Shown: positions 1 through 6,407, numbered from the stretch's first letter. The stretch: 12,345 bases of DNA from Bacteroidales bacterium (GCA_017560705.1 JAFZEK010000048.1:1-12345), one strand, 5' to 3'. Numbers and translations: made by a program. The notes: generated from the sequence alone by a model not told the origin.

Positions 1-1802
1 AATAGTATCTCCAAGTCTTCTTCTATCTTTTCGGTTCCGAAGCCTTTCATCTTCACATTGGAGGAGTGACAGGCAGGGCATTCTGTAGGTATAGGTATCG
101 AGTATCCGCAGTAGTGACATCTCAAACTATTTGTTTGTTTGTGGTATACTAGGGATACGTCGCAGTGTTTGCACTCCGGAATCCAGTGGCAGCTGTCGCA
201 TTCTAGGCGTAGGGAGAAGCCTCGTCTATTTTGAAATAGGATGACTTGCTCTTTGTTGTCGAGGGCTTCTTGTATGTAATTCATTAGGAATTTGCTATAG
301 TGTAACTGTACTTCCTTTTTCTTGTGAGCATCCTTCATGTCTACGCATAGGATTTCGGGCATAAGCAATCCGCCGAATCTCTTGTCCATGACAGCGAGGC
401 TGTACTTCTCTGTTTGGGCGTTGTAGTAGGACTCTATGGCGGGTGTAGCTGAGCCTAGTACCGTTTTTGCACCAAAGATGTGTGCTAGGTATATGGCGGA
501 ATCTCTGCCGTTGTAGCGAGGGGCCGGCTCGGCTTGTTTATAGGAGTTGTCGTGTTCTTCGTCTACAATTACGAGCCCCAAGTTGTCGAAGGGTAAGAAT
601 ACCGCCGACCGTGCTCCCAGGAGTATCTGATAACCACCGTCTTTTCCTTGGATAGTCTTTGTCCACACTTCGGCTCGTTCGTTGGTGGAAAACTTGGAAT
701 GATACACCCCGACTTTGCCGCCAAAGAACTTTCGCAGCCGGTTTATTATCTGTGCGGTGAGGGCTATCTCGGGTAGAAGGTATAAGACTTGCTTTCCCTC
801 TTGTATTACTTTCTCTATCAGCTTTATGTATACCTCTGTTTTTCCACTCGATGTTACCCCATGTAGCAGAACCACGTTTTTAGAATTTGGGTCACAGATG
901 CTGTTTATTGCAGATTGCTGTTGTTCGCTGAGTTCTATTTGTGGTGGCTGCTCCACTGCCTCGGGATCTAGTAGTCGGCTTACGGTTCGCACTTCTTCTA
1001 GTAGCACTTCGCTTTCTATCAGGCTTTTTAAAGAGGACGGCGATAGGTCTTTCCTTTCTGTTAGCACTTTCTTGGGCAACGTCTCTTTGCCAAACTGTGT
1101 AAGCTGAAAGAATGAAAGCAACACAGTGAGCTGTTTTTGTGTCGTTTTCTTCTTTTCTAGATTGTCGAATAGCTCTTTGGTTTTATCTTCGCTGTCCCTG
1201 TATATAGGGTTGAGGGAGAGGTATGTTTCTTTCTTAGGTACGTAGCGTTGTTTTATTTCCTCCTCCATTACTATGACCTTCTTTTCTATCATAGTTTTTA
1301 TGAGAGGAAATATTTTTTGGTAGCCGGTGATGTTGGATACTTCGGATATGGGCAACGAGTTTTTGCTACTCAGTACTTCTAGAATCTTTATTTCGTCCTC
1401 GCTGAGATTGTCGTATTCGCCGCTGAAATCCTGATGTATAGCAATGGTGGACTCGCTGGCTAGGCGAAAAGCTGATGGAAGTGCTACAGCCATTATGTCG
1501 CCTACGCTACACATATAATATGCTGCCATCCATTCCCAAAATTTAAAATGTTTTTCGGAGACTATGGGATGCGGGTCCAAAATGCTAAGAATGTACTTCG
1601 TCTTATACGACGGTACATTTTGGTGCACCCTCCTTACTAATGCCGAATATAATTTCTTTTGCCCAAACTGTACCACCACTCTTTGACCTGGAGATATATA
1701 CTCGTTGTATTCAAACGGAACCCTATAGGTATAATATTCTGGTAGGGGTAGTGGCACTACAACGTCTACAAAATATGTTATGCGTTCCGCAGTTTGCTCC
1801 AT
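1..1802 (-). CDS. priA: Primosomal protein N' (replication restart helicase PriA), 3' end missing
   Basis: PriA is a cytoplasmic 3'-5' superfamily 2 DNA helicase that binds abandoned replication forks and reloads the replisome. Translating the minus strand from the ATG at 1802 gives about 600 residues without a stop, compared with roughly 800 in complete homologues, so the C-terminal quarter lies outside the window. Seen in order: an N-terminal DNA-binding region that starts MEQTAERITYFVDVVVPLP; the Walker A motif GVTSSGKT with its lysine near residue 321; the DEEH Walker B box at residues 414-417 followed by SYKQ; the GSATP helicase motif; the QNRRGFS motif near 525; and eight cysteines in four CxxC-type pairs between about 535 and 578, the two zinc sites typical of PriA. 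It begins 43 bp after the META lipoprotein gene in the same direction, so the two could share a transcript. The family call is secure. Confidence 0.97.
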   Translation of the reverse strand, partial: MEQTAERITYFVDVVVPLPLPEYYTYRVPFEYNEYISPGQRVVVQFGQKKLYSALVRRVHQNVPSYKTKYILSILDPHPIVSEKHFKFWEWMAAYYMCSVGDIMAVALPSAFRLASESTIAIHQDFSGEYDNLSEDEIKILEVLSSKNSLPISEVSNITGYQKIFPLIKTMIEKKVIVMEEEIKQRYVPKKETYLSLNPIYRDSEDKTKELFDNLEKKKTTQKQLTVLLSFFQLTQFGKETLPKKVLTERKDLSPSSLKSLIESEVLLEEVRTVSRLLDPEAVEQPPQIELSEQQQSAINSICDPNSKNVVLLHGVTSSGKTEVYIKLIEKVIQEGKQVLYLLPEIALTAQIINRLRKFFGGKVGVYHSKFSTNERAEVWTKTIQGKDGGYQILLGARSAVFLPFDNLGLVIVDEEHDNSYKQAEPAPRYNGRDSAIYLAHIFGAKTVLGSATPAIESYYNAQTEKYSLAVMDKRFGGLLMPEILCVDMKDAHKKKEVQLHYSKFLMNYIQEALDNKEQVILFQNRRGFSLRLECDSCHWIPECKHCDVSLVYHKQTNSLRCHYCGYSIPIPTECPACHSSNVKMKGFGTEKIEEDLEIL

Positions 1803-1845
1803 AGTGGTGGGTTTAGGTCGGTTTTTGTTGATTGTTAGCTGTTTC

Positions 1846-2301
1846 CTAGTCTTGTGGCATAAGAGTTTTTTCGAAAGTCATAACCACGTCGTCGTTGTGC
1901 AAAAGCTCCAAAGTGTCTTCGGTTATGCGGTAGCCGTTCACTTTGTTTAGCACGGAAAGAAACATGTCTTCTAGTTCCATTTCATGTTCCGGACATGCCA
2001 TTTTGGTAGAGCCTACGTGCGAAAGAACAAGTTTACCTGTTGTTGGCTCTTCGTAGTTGCCAAAGAAACGATTACATCCTGCGTAGCCGCTCACTATTTT
2101 GGATTCGGGGTTGAAGTGAATGTACACCACTCTCGACCCTTCGCCAAAGGATACTTTCTTGGTTTTTATGCTCTTTAAGCCCCATGCCGTTTCCACGTCT
2201 GTGTCTTGCAATGTGGTTGTTTTATTTACGGTAGAACCGCTTTTGCACGAGAATAATAAACAAGCTGTACAAGCCAACATAAATAGATTTTTAATTTTCA
2301 T
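1846..2301 (-). CDS. META/HslJ-domain lipoprotein
   Basis: A 151-residue predicted lipoprotein. The N-terminus has a lysine, a hydrophobic stretch and the lipobox LFSC with the lipidated cysteine at residue 19, so the mature protein should sit in the cell envelope. The rest is one META domain: the leading WGLKSI (W near 40), a beta strand around VVYIHF, the hallmark SGYAGCNRFFGNY, the second hallmark STKMACPEHEMELE, and a final strand pair ending in MTFEK. These two hallmarks are what define the META (HslJ-like) family. HslJ in E. coli is a heat-inducible outer-membrane-linked protein connected with novobiocin resistance, but the biochemical role of the family is unclear. No clean TAnnTTTG box was seen in the 143 bp upstream. 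priA follows after 43 bp. Confidence 0.93.
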   Translation of the reverse strand: MKIKNLFMLACTACLLFSCKSGSTVNKTTTLQDTDVETAWGLKSIKTKKVSFGEGSRVVYIHFNPESKIVSGYAGCNRFFGNYEEPTTGKLVLSHVGSTKMACPEHEMELEDMFLSVLNKVNGYRITEDTLELLHNDDVVMTFEKTLMPQD

Positions 2302-2444
2302 AACTTGGTATTTATATTTTTAATCGAATTTAATCTTGAACTACCTAATAACAGAAAAAAAACTATTTTCGTATGTCGTGTACCTATTTTGCACTAAATG
2401 CTTTTGGGATAAGCTATCTATAACACATGCTGCCAACGTTGTAA

Positions 2445-2768
2445 TTATTTCCGCTTCCGAAGTTTATTATAGATGTATAATCCTATGGCAAAGGCTGCTG
2501 CAATGATTATGTCGTAGGCTATGCTGCGTAGTGTTATGCCATCGCCCATTAAGCCCTTTACTATAGTGGCTATAATGAGGAATATGGCTCCACTTATAAA
2601 TTCGTAGAAAAAGCCTTTGCGAGTGTTGCGTGGTTCGTTTTCTATTTCTAGAAATGTTTCTATAGCTTTTTTGTCTTTTTTCTTGGATAGACAAATTAAC
2701 AGACATGTTACAAGACCTAGTGTCGTAAATACACTAACTAAAAGTTGAATAAATTCTTGGGAATTCAT
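2445..2768 (-). CDS. Small three-helix membrane protein, unknown function
   Basis: A 107-residue protein that I do not recognise. Three hydrophobic segments are visible: residues about 8-28, 56-73 and 82-101. A charged loop between the first two (KKKDKKAIETFLEIENEPRN) and a basic tail KLRKRK would both lie on the cytoplasmic side if the positive-inside rule holds with an odd number of helices. No catalytic motif is apparent. It starts 12 bp after the stop of the signal-less GLPGLI-like gene in the same direction, so the two are probably co-transcribed. That pairing suggests a function at the membrane linked to the upstream gene, but this is inference only. A shorter frame inside it at 2467-2706 is a shadow. 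Confidence 0.8.
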   Translation of the reverse strand: MNSQEFIQLLVSVFTTLGLVTCLLICLSKKKDKKAIETFLEIENEPRNTRKGFFYEFISGAIFLIIATIVKGLMGDGITLRSIAYDIIIAAAFAIGLYIYNKLRKRK

Positions 2769-2780
2769 ATTATATTTTGT

Positions 2781-3359
2781 TTATAGTTTAAATTTGTAAT
2801 CAGGTACTATTTCCTTTGTTATGTCTTTTAAGGTTATTTTATACGAGAAATTAAATTCTTTGCTTAGAACGTTTACTTCTCCTTTAACTATTAATCCTTT
2901 TGGTGCTTCCGAAATTCTTCCTTCGGCGTATGGTATGGCATACGACTCATCTATCCAATGTGTATATTCTGTTTTTGTATTGTTCTTCTCTGTGCTATGC
3001 ACTACTTTTATGCATTTATGACCGTTTATATTTATAGGCCTTCTGCTTATTATTTCAACGTTGGTTGGAATAGTCTTGAGTGGATTTGTTTTCTCTATAC
3101 GCTTTCCGGGTAATTTTGAATATGATATTTGTTTTTCGTGGTTGTATAAGATTTGGGTTTCTCCTATAGTACTATTGTAGGATTCTATCATGATGTTTCC
3201 ATTTTTGCAGTATTTTTTGTACGAAAATTTTTTGCTCAAAGGGAGACCTCCAAGATAGATTGTATATTCGTATTCTACTATGCCTTCAAACCACGGTTTG
3301 CTGTCGGTTTTCGTGTTTTCTGGTGTAGGCAAATTGTCGCCTATATGGTTATTGTTCAT
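2781..3359 (-). CDS. GLPGLI/DUF4412-like protein lacking a signal peptide
   Basis: A 192-residue paralogue of the neighbouring gene at 3484-4059. Shared landmarks run through the whole length: PWFEG at 22-26, an alternating beta-rich region with Y..Y.K.GN near 47-55, NGHKCIKVV at 112-120, HWIDESY at 134-140 and APKGLIVKG at 152-160, the counterpart of the GLPGLI motif. Known GLPGLI/DUF4412 proteins are secreted envelope proteins of Bacteroidota with unknown function. This copy starts MNNNHIGDNLPTPENTK, a polar sequence with no hydrophobic segment. The frame stays open for at least 18 codons upstream but shows neither an ATG nor a hydrophobic stretch there. It therefore appears cytoplasmic or is a duplicate that lost its export signal. 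A perfect -7 box lies about 48 bp upstream. A membrane-protein gene follows after 12 bp. Exact family assignment is tentative; paralogy is clear. Confidence 0.82.
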   Translation of the reverse strand: MNNNHIGDNLPTPENTKTDSKPWFEGIVEYEYTIYLGGLPLSKKFSYKKYCKNGNIMIESYNSTIGETQILYNHEKQISYSKLPGKRIEKTNPLKTIPTNVEIISRRPININGHKCIKVVHSTEKNNTKTEYTHWIDESYAIPYAEGRISEAPKGLIVKGEVNVLSKEFNFSYKITLKDITKEIVPDYKFKL

Positions 3360-3406
3360 ATTATTTGGTGTTTTTAGTTGGTTATTTGGTATGTTTAATT
3401 TGGTTG

Positions 3407-3414
3407 CAAATATA
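3407..3414 (-). promoter_or_regulatory. Bacteroidota -7 promoter box TATATTTG
   Basis: On the minus strand the octamer TATATTTG matches the TAnnTTTG consensus exactly, about 48 nt before the start of the signal-less GLPGLI-like gene and just after the terminator of the preceding gene. No clear TTTG was found at the -33 distance, so the call rests on the -7 box and its position. Confidence 0.55.
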
Positions 3415-3450
3415 CGATTTTTTTTAATATCGTAAATCGTTGATATAAGT

Positions 3451-3474
3451 AAAGCCCCGCAATGGCGAGGCTTT
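3451..3474 (-). terminator. Hairpin terminator after the secreted GLPGLI-like gene
   Basis: Read on the minus strand, AAAGCCTCGC and GCGGGGCTTT pair around a CATT loop. The 10-bp stem includes one U-G wobble, and T-rich sequence follows. On the plus strand the wobble becomes a C-A mismatch, so the structure is better on the strand that needs it. It begins 10 nt after the stop at 3484 and sits before the next -7 box, separating the two paralogue transcripts. Confidence 0.7.
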
Positions 3475-3483
3475 ATATGTTGC

Positions 3484-4059
3484 TTATTGTTTGAACTCTG
3501 AATCAGATATTTCTTTTTTAGAGATGGATTTCAATTCTCGTGTGTATGAAATATCTAATTTAGATTTATTAGCTGATATTGTAGATTTTACTACTAAGCC
3601 CTTGGGTACTTCCTTTATTTGACCTTCTTTGTATGTAATGGAATACGATTCGTCTACCCATTCTGTGTATGTTTTTTCAGTGCCTTCGTCGTCTTTGATA
3701 GTAACTACTTTTATGCACTTATATCCATTCAATTCGGTAATATTTCTATCTATTTCTATAACCTTTATTGGTTTCATGTTAGATATTTTTACGCTTTTTT
3801 CTTTGGATTGTTCAGAATAGATAGTTTGCTTTTTATTGTCAAATATAATTATGTACTCACCAGTGTATTCGTTGTATATTCTTGTTCTAACGTTCCCATC
3901 TTTGTAGTATTCGTTATATTCAAACTCAATTTTGTCTACAGGTACATCTTTGACAGATATTTGGAACTTATATTTAGCTTCGCCTTCAAACCATTTCTGT
4001 GCATTACAAAGATTTATAGTAATCAATGTAATTGTAATTAATAAGATTATTTTTTTCAT
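3484..4059 (-). CDS. Secreted GLPGLI/DUF4412-like protein
   Basis: A 191-residue exported protein. Residues 1-20 form a typical signal peptide (MKK, hydrophobic core, NLCNA before Q21). The mature part is beta-rich and carries the same landmarks as its paralogue at 2781-3359: KWFEG at 22-26, YYKDGN at 51-56, NGYKCIKVV at 111-119, EWVDESY at 133-139 and VPKGLVV at 151-157, the last being the counterpart of the motif that names the GLPGLI family. Family members are periplasmic or surface proteins of Bacteroidota with no known biochemical role. It begins only 7 bp after the lipoprotein gene, so the two form one operon driven from the divergent promoter region, and a hairpin terminator ends it. 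I am confident that it is a secreted protein and a paralogue, less so about the exact family name. Confidence 0.85.
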   Translation of the reverse strand: MKKIILLITITLITINLCNAQKWFEGEAKYKFQISVKDVPVDKIEFEYNEYYKDGNVRTRIYNEYTGEYIIIFDNKKQTIYSEQSKEKSVKISNMKPIKVIEIDRNITELNGYKCIKVVTIKDDEGTEKTYTEWVDESYSITYKEGQIKEVPKGLVVKSTISANKSKLDISYTRELKSISKKEISDSEFKQ

Positions 4060-4066
4060 ATTGTAA

Positions 4067-4669
4067 CTATAAAATAATGTCGATTAAACCACAAAAGAAT
4101 ATACATAAACCTAAACGTATGTCATCGTCTTGATATTTTTTTCCACATTTTTCTTGACAATCAATTTCTAGTGCAACAATAACAGTATCATCTAGTTCAT
4201 TAACGGTAGTGCTGAGTTCACCGTTAGTTTGTAATGTCTTAGTGTATATGTTGCTAAGGATATTATCTAGACATTCTGAACAAGGTTCATTTGTTTCATT
4301 ATCTAATTCAGGATTTTCTGTAACGTATATATTGCATGCAGTATTTACAAGAGTTGCGTAATTTTCAATTTCTTCTTCTGTAATTCCTGTTAAATTCATA
4401 AAAGCTTCGATGTCTTCAGATTCACAAACTGTTCTGAATAATTCAGGATTTTCAGCGTAGGCAGCATCAATTTGTTCGCAAATGTCAACCATAGCATCTT
4501 TTGCTAGTTCGTAGATGTTGGCATTGGCACTTTTTTCAGTCACTACTTCAGTGCGTGAATCATTTGCAGGTTCGGTATTGTCTTTGTCGCAACCAACGAA
4601 AGTTATACCACACATTAAGAATAATCCTATAGCAGATAGAGCTGCTAGTTTTTTGTTTGTTTTCTTCAT
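4067..4669 (-). CDS. Cysteine-rich lipoprotein, unknown function
   Basis: A 200-residue predicted lipoprotein not recognised from any named family. The signal sequence ends in the lipobox FVGC with lipidated Cys27. It is followed by DKDN, an acidic start that resembles the lipoprotein export signals that place Bacteroidota lipoproteins on the cell surface. The mature chain is acidic and mostly helical in character. It holds nine further cysteines (64, 82, 112, 130, 133, 171, 175, 189, 193), including a CSEC pair and two CxxxC pairs 13 residues apart (CQEKC, CIFFC). The C-terminus LGLCIFFCGLIDIIL is strikingly hydrophobic. It is the first gene of an operon with the secreted GLPGLI-like gene, is preceded by a perfect -7 box, and is divergent from the LuxR regulator, which makes it a likely regulatory target. 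Confidence 0.85.
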   Translation of the reverse strand: MKKTNKKLAALSAIGLFLMCGITFVGCDKDNTEPANDSRTEVVTEKSANANIYELAKDAMVDICEQIDAAYAENPELFRTVCESEDIEAFMNLTGITEEEIENYATLVNTACNIYVTENPELDNETNEPCSECLDNILSNIYTKTLQTNGELSTTVNELDDTVIVALEIDCQEKCGKKYQDDDIRLGLCIFFCGLIDIIL

Positions 4670-4730
4670 TTGTTTTGCTATTTAATTATTAATTGTTTTT
4701 CTACAGCAAAATGCTTGCTGTTTTCGGCTG

Positions 4731-4738
4731 CAAAATTA
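4731..4738 (-). promoter_or_regulatory. -7 box TAATTTTG for the lipoprotein operon
   Basis: The minus strand reads TAATTTTG, an exact TAnnTTTG match, 62 nt before the lipoprotein start. The place expected for the -33 box abuts the edge of the nearer 16-bp palindrome (4761-4776), so a protein bound there could touch or block RNA polymerase. No consensus TTTG is present at -33, which would fit a promoter that needs an activator. Confidence 0.6.
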
Positions 4739-4760
4739 CTATGTTTTTTCGGTTGGAGGA

Positions 4761-4776
4761 CTACACTTTAGTGTAG
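4761..4776. promoter_or_regulatory. Operator-like near-palindrome 1 (CTACACTTTAGTGTAG)
   Basis: The two 7-bp arms CTACACT and AGTGTAG are perfectly complementary around a TT centre. The 16 bp are the exact reverse complement of the second site at 4799-4814, with centres 38 bp apart. It lies between two divergent -7 boxes. This is the architecture of a dimer-binding operator pair. The regulator encoded at 4860 is the natural candidate, though nothing in the sequence proves it. Confidence 0.7.
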
Positions 4777-4798
4777 TTTTTGCCCAAATGTACTGATA

Positions 4799-4814
4799 CT
4801 ACACTAAAGTGTAG
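4799..4814. promoter_or_regulatory. Operator-like near-palindrome 2 (CTACACTAAAGTGTAG)
   Basis: Reverse-complement twin of the site at 4761-4776, with the same arms around an AA centre. It occupies the place where the -33 box of the LuxR-gene promoter should be, 11 bp before the TATCTTTG box, and no TTTG is found there. A protein bound here would be expected either to replace the missing -33 contact or to exclude polymerase, giving autoregulation. Confidence 0.7.
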
Positions 4815-4825
4815 CTGATTATTTG

Positions 4826-4833
4826 TATCTTTG
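4826..4833 (+). promoter_or_regulatory. -7 box TATCTTTG for the LuxR-type regulator
   Basis: Exact TAnnTTTG match 26 nt before the ATG at 4860, giving a leader of only about 20 nt. The -33 position is covered by the second operator-like palindrome. Confidence 0.65.
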
Positions 4834-4859
4834 TGCTAAAAAATAATATATGAAAAACT

Positions 4860-5759
4860 ATGAAACTATTAGAAAATCAACAGAAAAGTGAATTGAAACC
4901 CCAGTGCGAACAATACATAAAGATGGCTCAGGCTATAAGCAAAGGTGCCGATAGTCTTGTGTATGTGTTCAGCTTAAAATATAAAGTGTTTCTCTATTTT
5001 TCTAAGTATCAGTTGTTGGAAAACGTGGTGGATACTGCCGAGGTGTATCGGCGTGGTTTGGATTATCTTATCACTTTGGTGGAGGATGGTGAGCGTAATG
5101 CTTTGGAAGATGCTTTTTCCCGAATGTGGAAAGATTATAGGTGTGTGCCAGAAAAATACAGGGCGGACTATCTTATTTTCCTCAATCAGTTTATCGTAAA
5201 AGGCAAAAAGAAATATATGTTGTTCAATAGACTGTCGGTGTTGTCGCATTCGGAGGAAGGGTTGCCGGATTTGCTTTTGGGTACTGCAAAGGTGGGTAAG
5301 GACTCCTATACTGCCTCAATAATGGCAGGAGTGCCAGGCTCAGAATATTTTATAAACTATTCCTCGCAAGTGGAAAGCTCTGAAGAATTGGCCTTTGTGG
5401 AACTTACGGATAACGAAAGAACCATGTTGGGCTTTGCCGAATGTGGCTATTCAGTGTCGGAGATAGCCTCTATGATGTCTAGAACCGAGGATACGGTGAA
5501 GTTCTATCGTCGGCAGATATTCAAAAAGTTGGAGGTCGATACTATAGCTGAAGCGGTGTCCTACGCAGCCAAAAACTATGTGGCTTTGGGCGAGAGACAT
5601 TTGTATATAAAACTGAAAAGGTGTGCATCGGAGAACAAAGATGAGAATGTTTCTCTTTCGTTTTCCTCTAAATCGATACCAGAAGGTTTAGACCCATTTA
5701 CTAAAAGTATATTGCATTTGATAAGGAGTATGAAAGATAATTCTTGCGATGAATGGTAG
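4860..5759 (+). CDS. LuxR-type helix-turn-helix transcriptional regulator
   Basis: A 299-residue predicted cytoplasmic DNA-binding regulator. Residues about 181-240 form a GerE/LuxR helix-turn-helix: LTDNERTMLGFAECGYS, then EIASMMSRTEDTVKFYRRQIFKKLEV, with the usual leading Glu, the EIA turn, the TV recognition-helix start and the KL end. Residues 1-170 are a sensor region of mixed helix and strand, possibly PAS-like as in other Bacteroidota regulators of this layout, but no binding residues can be named. No receiver-domain aspartate pattern was noticed. After the HTH there is an extra tail of about 60 residues, which is not usual for LuxR proteins. The gene is divergent from the lipoprotein operon across a region with two matched palindromes, so it probably controls that operon and itself. 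A second ATG at 4850 opens a short frame overlapping the start. The ligand or signal is unknown. Confidence 0.88.
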   Translation: MKLLENQQKSELKPQCEQYIKMAQAISKGADSLVYVFSLKYKVFLYFSKYQLLENVVDTAEVYRRGLDYLITLVEDGERNALEDAFSRMWKDYRCVPEKYRADYLIFLNQFIVKGKKKYMLFNRLSVLSHSEEGLPDLLLGTAKVGKDSYTASIMAGVPGSEYFINYSSQVESSEELAFVELTDNERTMLGFAECGYSVSEIASMMSRTEDTVKFYRRQIFKKLEVDTIAEAVSYAAKNYVALGERHLYIKLKRCASENKDENVSLSFSSKSIPEGLDPFTKSILHLIRSMKDNSCDEW

Positions 5760-5837
5760 AACCGATGGGGGAAGTATGATGTTAAAAGAAATCTGCAATA
5801 GTTAAATGGAATATCTGTCTATGGCACTTAGAAGGTG

Positions 5838-5969
5838 AAAACCCCATGGTTTTATCGCCTAAGTACGGCGTTTGCATCGCGTAGTAGTTATGTTTACATC
5901 ACGATGAAACCCGGGTTTCATCGTGATAGTGGTATACCTTCGTCCCGATAGTACCCGGGTTTCGTCATC
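5838..5969. repeat. Six degenerate 22-bp tandem repeats with palindromic centres
   Basis: Cutting the sequence every 22 bp from 5838 gives six units that align without gaps. Columns 13-19 read TTNYRTC in five units, and the fifth unit differs only in the first base (CTTCGTC). Three of units 2-6 carry AGT at columns 3-5. The six bases at the middle of the unit (columns 7-12) are self-complementary in four of the six although their sequence changes: CCATGG, CCCGGG, GTATAC and CCCGGG. A weaker seventh unit may precede at 5816. The period is not a multiple of three and the stretch is not coding. A spacing of about two helical turns would place bound proteins on one face of the DNA. The function is unknown. 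Confidence 0.7.
5898..5927. repeat. Perfect 30-bp palindrome inside the 22-bp array
   Basis: Every base from 5898 to 5912 pairs with its partner from 5927 down to 5913. The centre is CCCGGG and the arms read ATCACGATGAAA on the left and TTTCATCGTGAT on the right. It covers the fourth array unit plus a few bases on each side. No T-run follows on the plus strand, so it does not look like a plain terminator. Confidence 0.9.
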
Positions 5970-6022
5970 TGAAGCCCTAGAATGTTATTTTGATAAAAAA
6001 TGCTATGTGTGATTATCAGTCG

Positions 6023-6071
6023 TTTACGCCGATAACTCTCCGTAGCTTCGATATTTGCCTGTCGGCGTAAA
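6023..6071. repeat. Spaced 10-bp inverted repeat
   Basis: TTTACGCCGA at 6023-6032 is exactly complementary to TCGGCGTAAA at 6062-6071 with 29 nt between. It could form a stem-loop in RNA or be the end remnant of a small element. No further extension of the arms was found. Confidence 0.6.
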
Positions 6072-6098
6072 ATTATGGGGAAATAAGCGATTCTCTGT

Positions 6099-6154
6099 GT
6101 TAAATGCAGTGGTGTTAATATATTGAATATTTAGCATTGTTGTTAAATGCAGTG
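6099..6154. repeat. 13-bp direct repeat GTTAAATGCAGTG
   Basis: The 13-mer occurs at 6099-6111 and 6142-6154, 43 bp apart. It is followed in both copies by GTGTT, after a TG insertion in the second copy. It lies 340-390 bp before the asparaginase gene. Confidence 0.6.
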
Positions 6155-6407
6155 TGGTGTTGTTTTGTTTCTGCCGCAGAAGGCAAAAGGGAGCCGGCAG
6201 GGCATGGAAAACAACAGTGGGAGATAAAGGGGAGGCAGTAGGCTTTTTTGCCGGAGTAAGAGGTGGTAATGCCTAGGGCATGGAAAGCCATTGTTTATTA
6301 GCTAAGTAGTGATGACAGCGAACTGAAAAGGGGAAAGAAAAAGATGAGAAAACTATATATTTTGGGCAGTTTGGCCTGAAATATTTTTTTATCCCAATAA
6401 AATTTAG

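Noticed and set aside
715..1107. 130-codon plus-strand reading frame
   Set aside because: It is antisense to the helicase core of priA, whose motifs are intact on the minus strand.
3619..4041. 140-codon plus-strand reading frame with hydrophobic composition
   Set aside because: It is the antisense shadow of the secreted GLPGLI-like gene. The hydrophobic look comes from reading AT-rich lysine codons backwards.
4761..4814. Bidirectional terminator
   Set aside because: The inverted pair could form a 16-bp stem, but it lies upstream of both divergent genes and overlaps the expected -33 regions, so an operator role is more likely.
5838..5969. CRISPR array
   Set aside because: The 22-bp units are contiguous with no unique spacers, and they are too divergent from each other to be CRISPR repeats.
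6150..6285. Remnant coding sequence with an open frame ending at a TAG near 6283
   Set aside because: No start with a promoter, no recognisable protein family, and the frame may be open only because the stretch is purine-rich.
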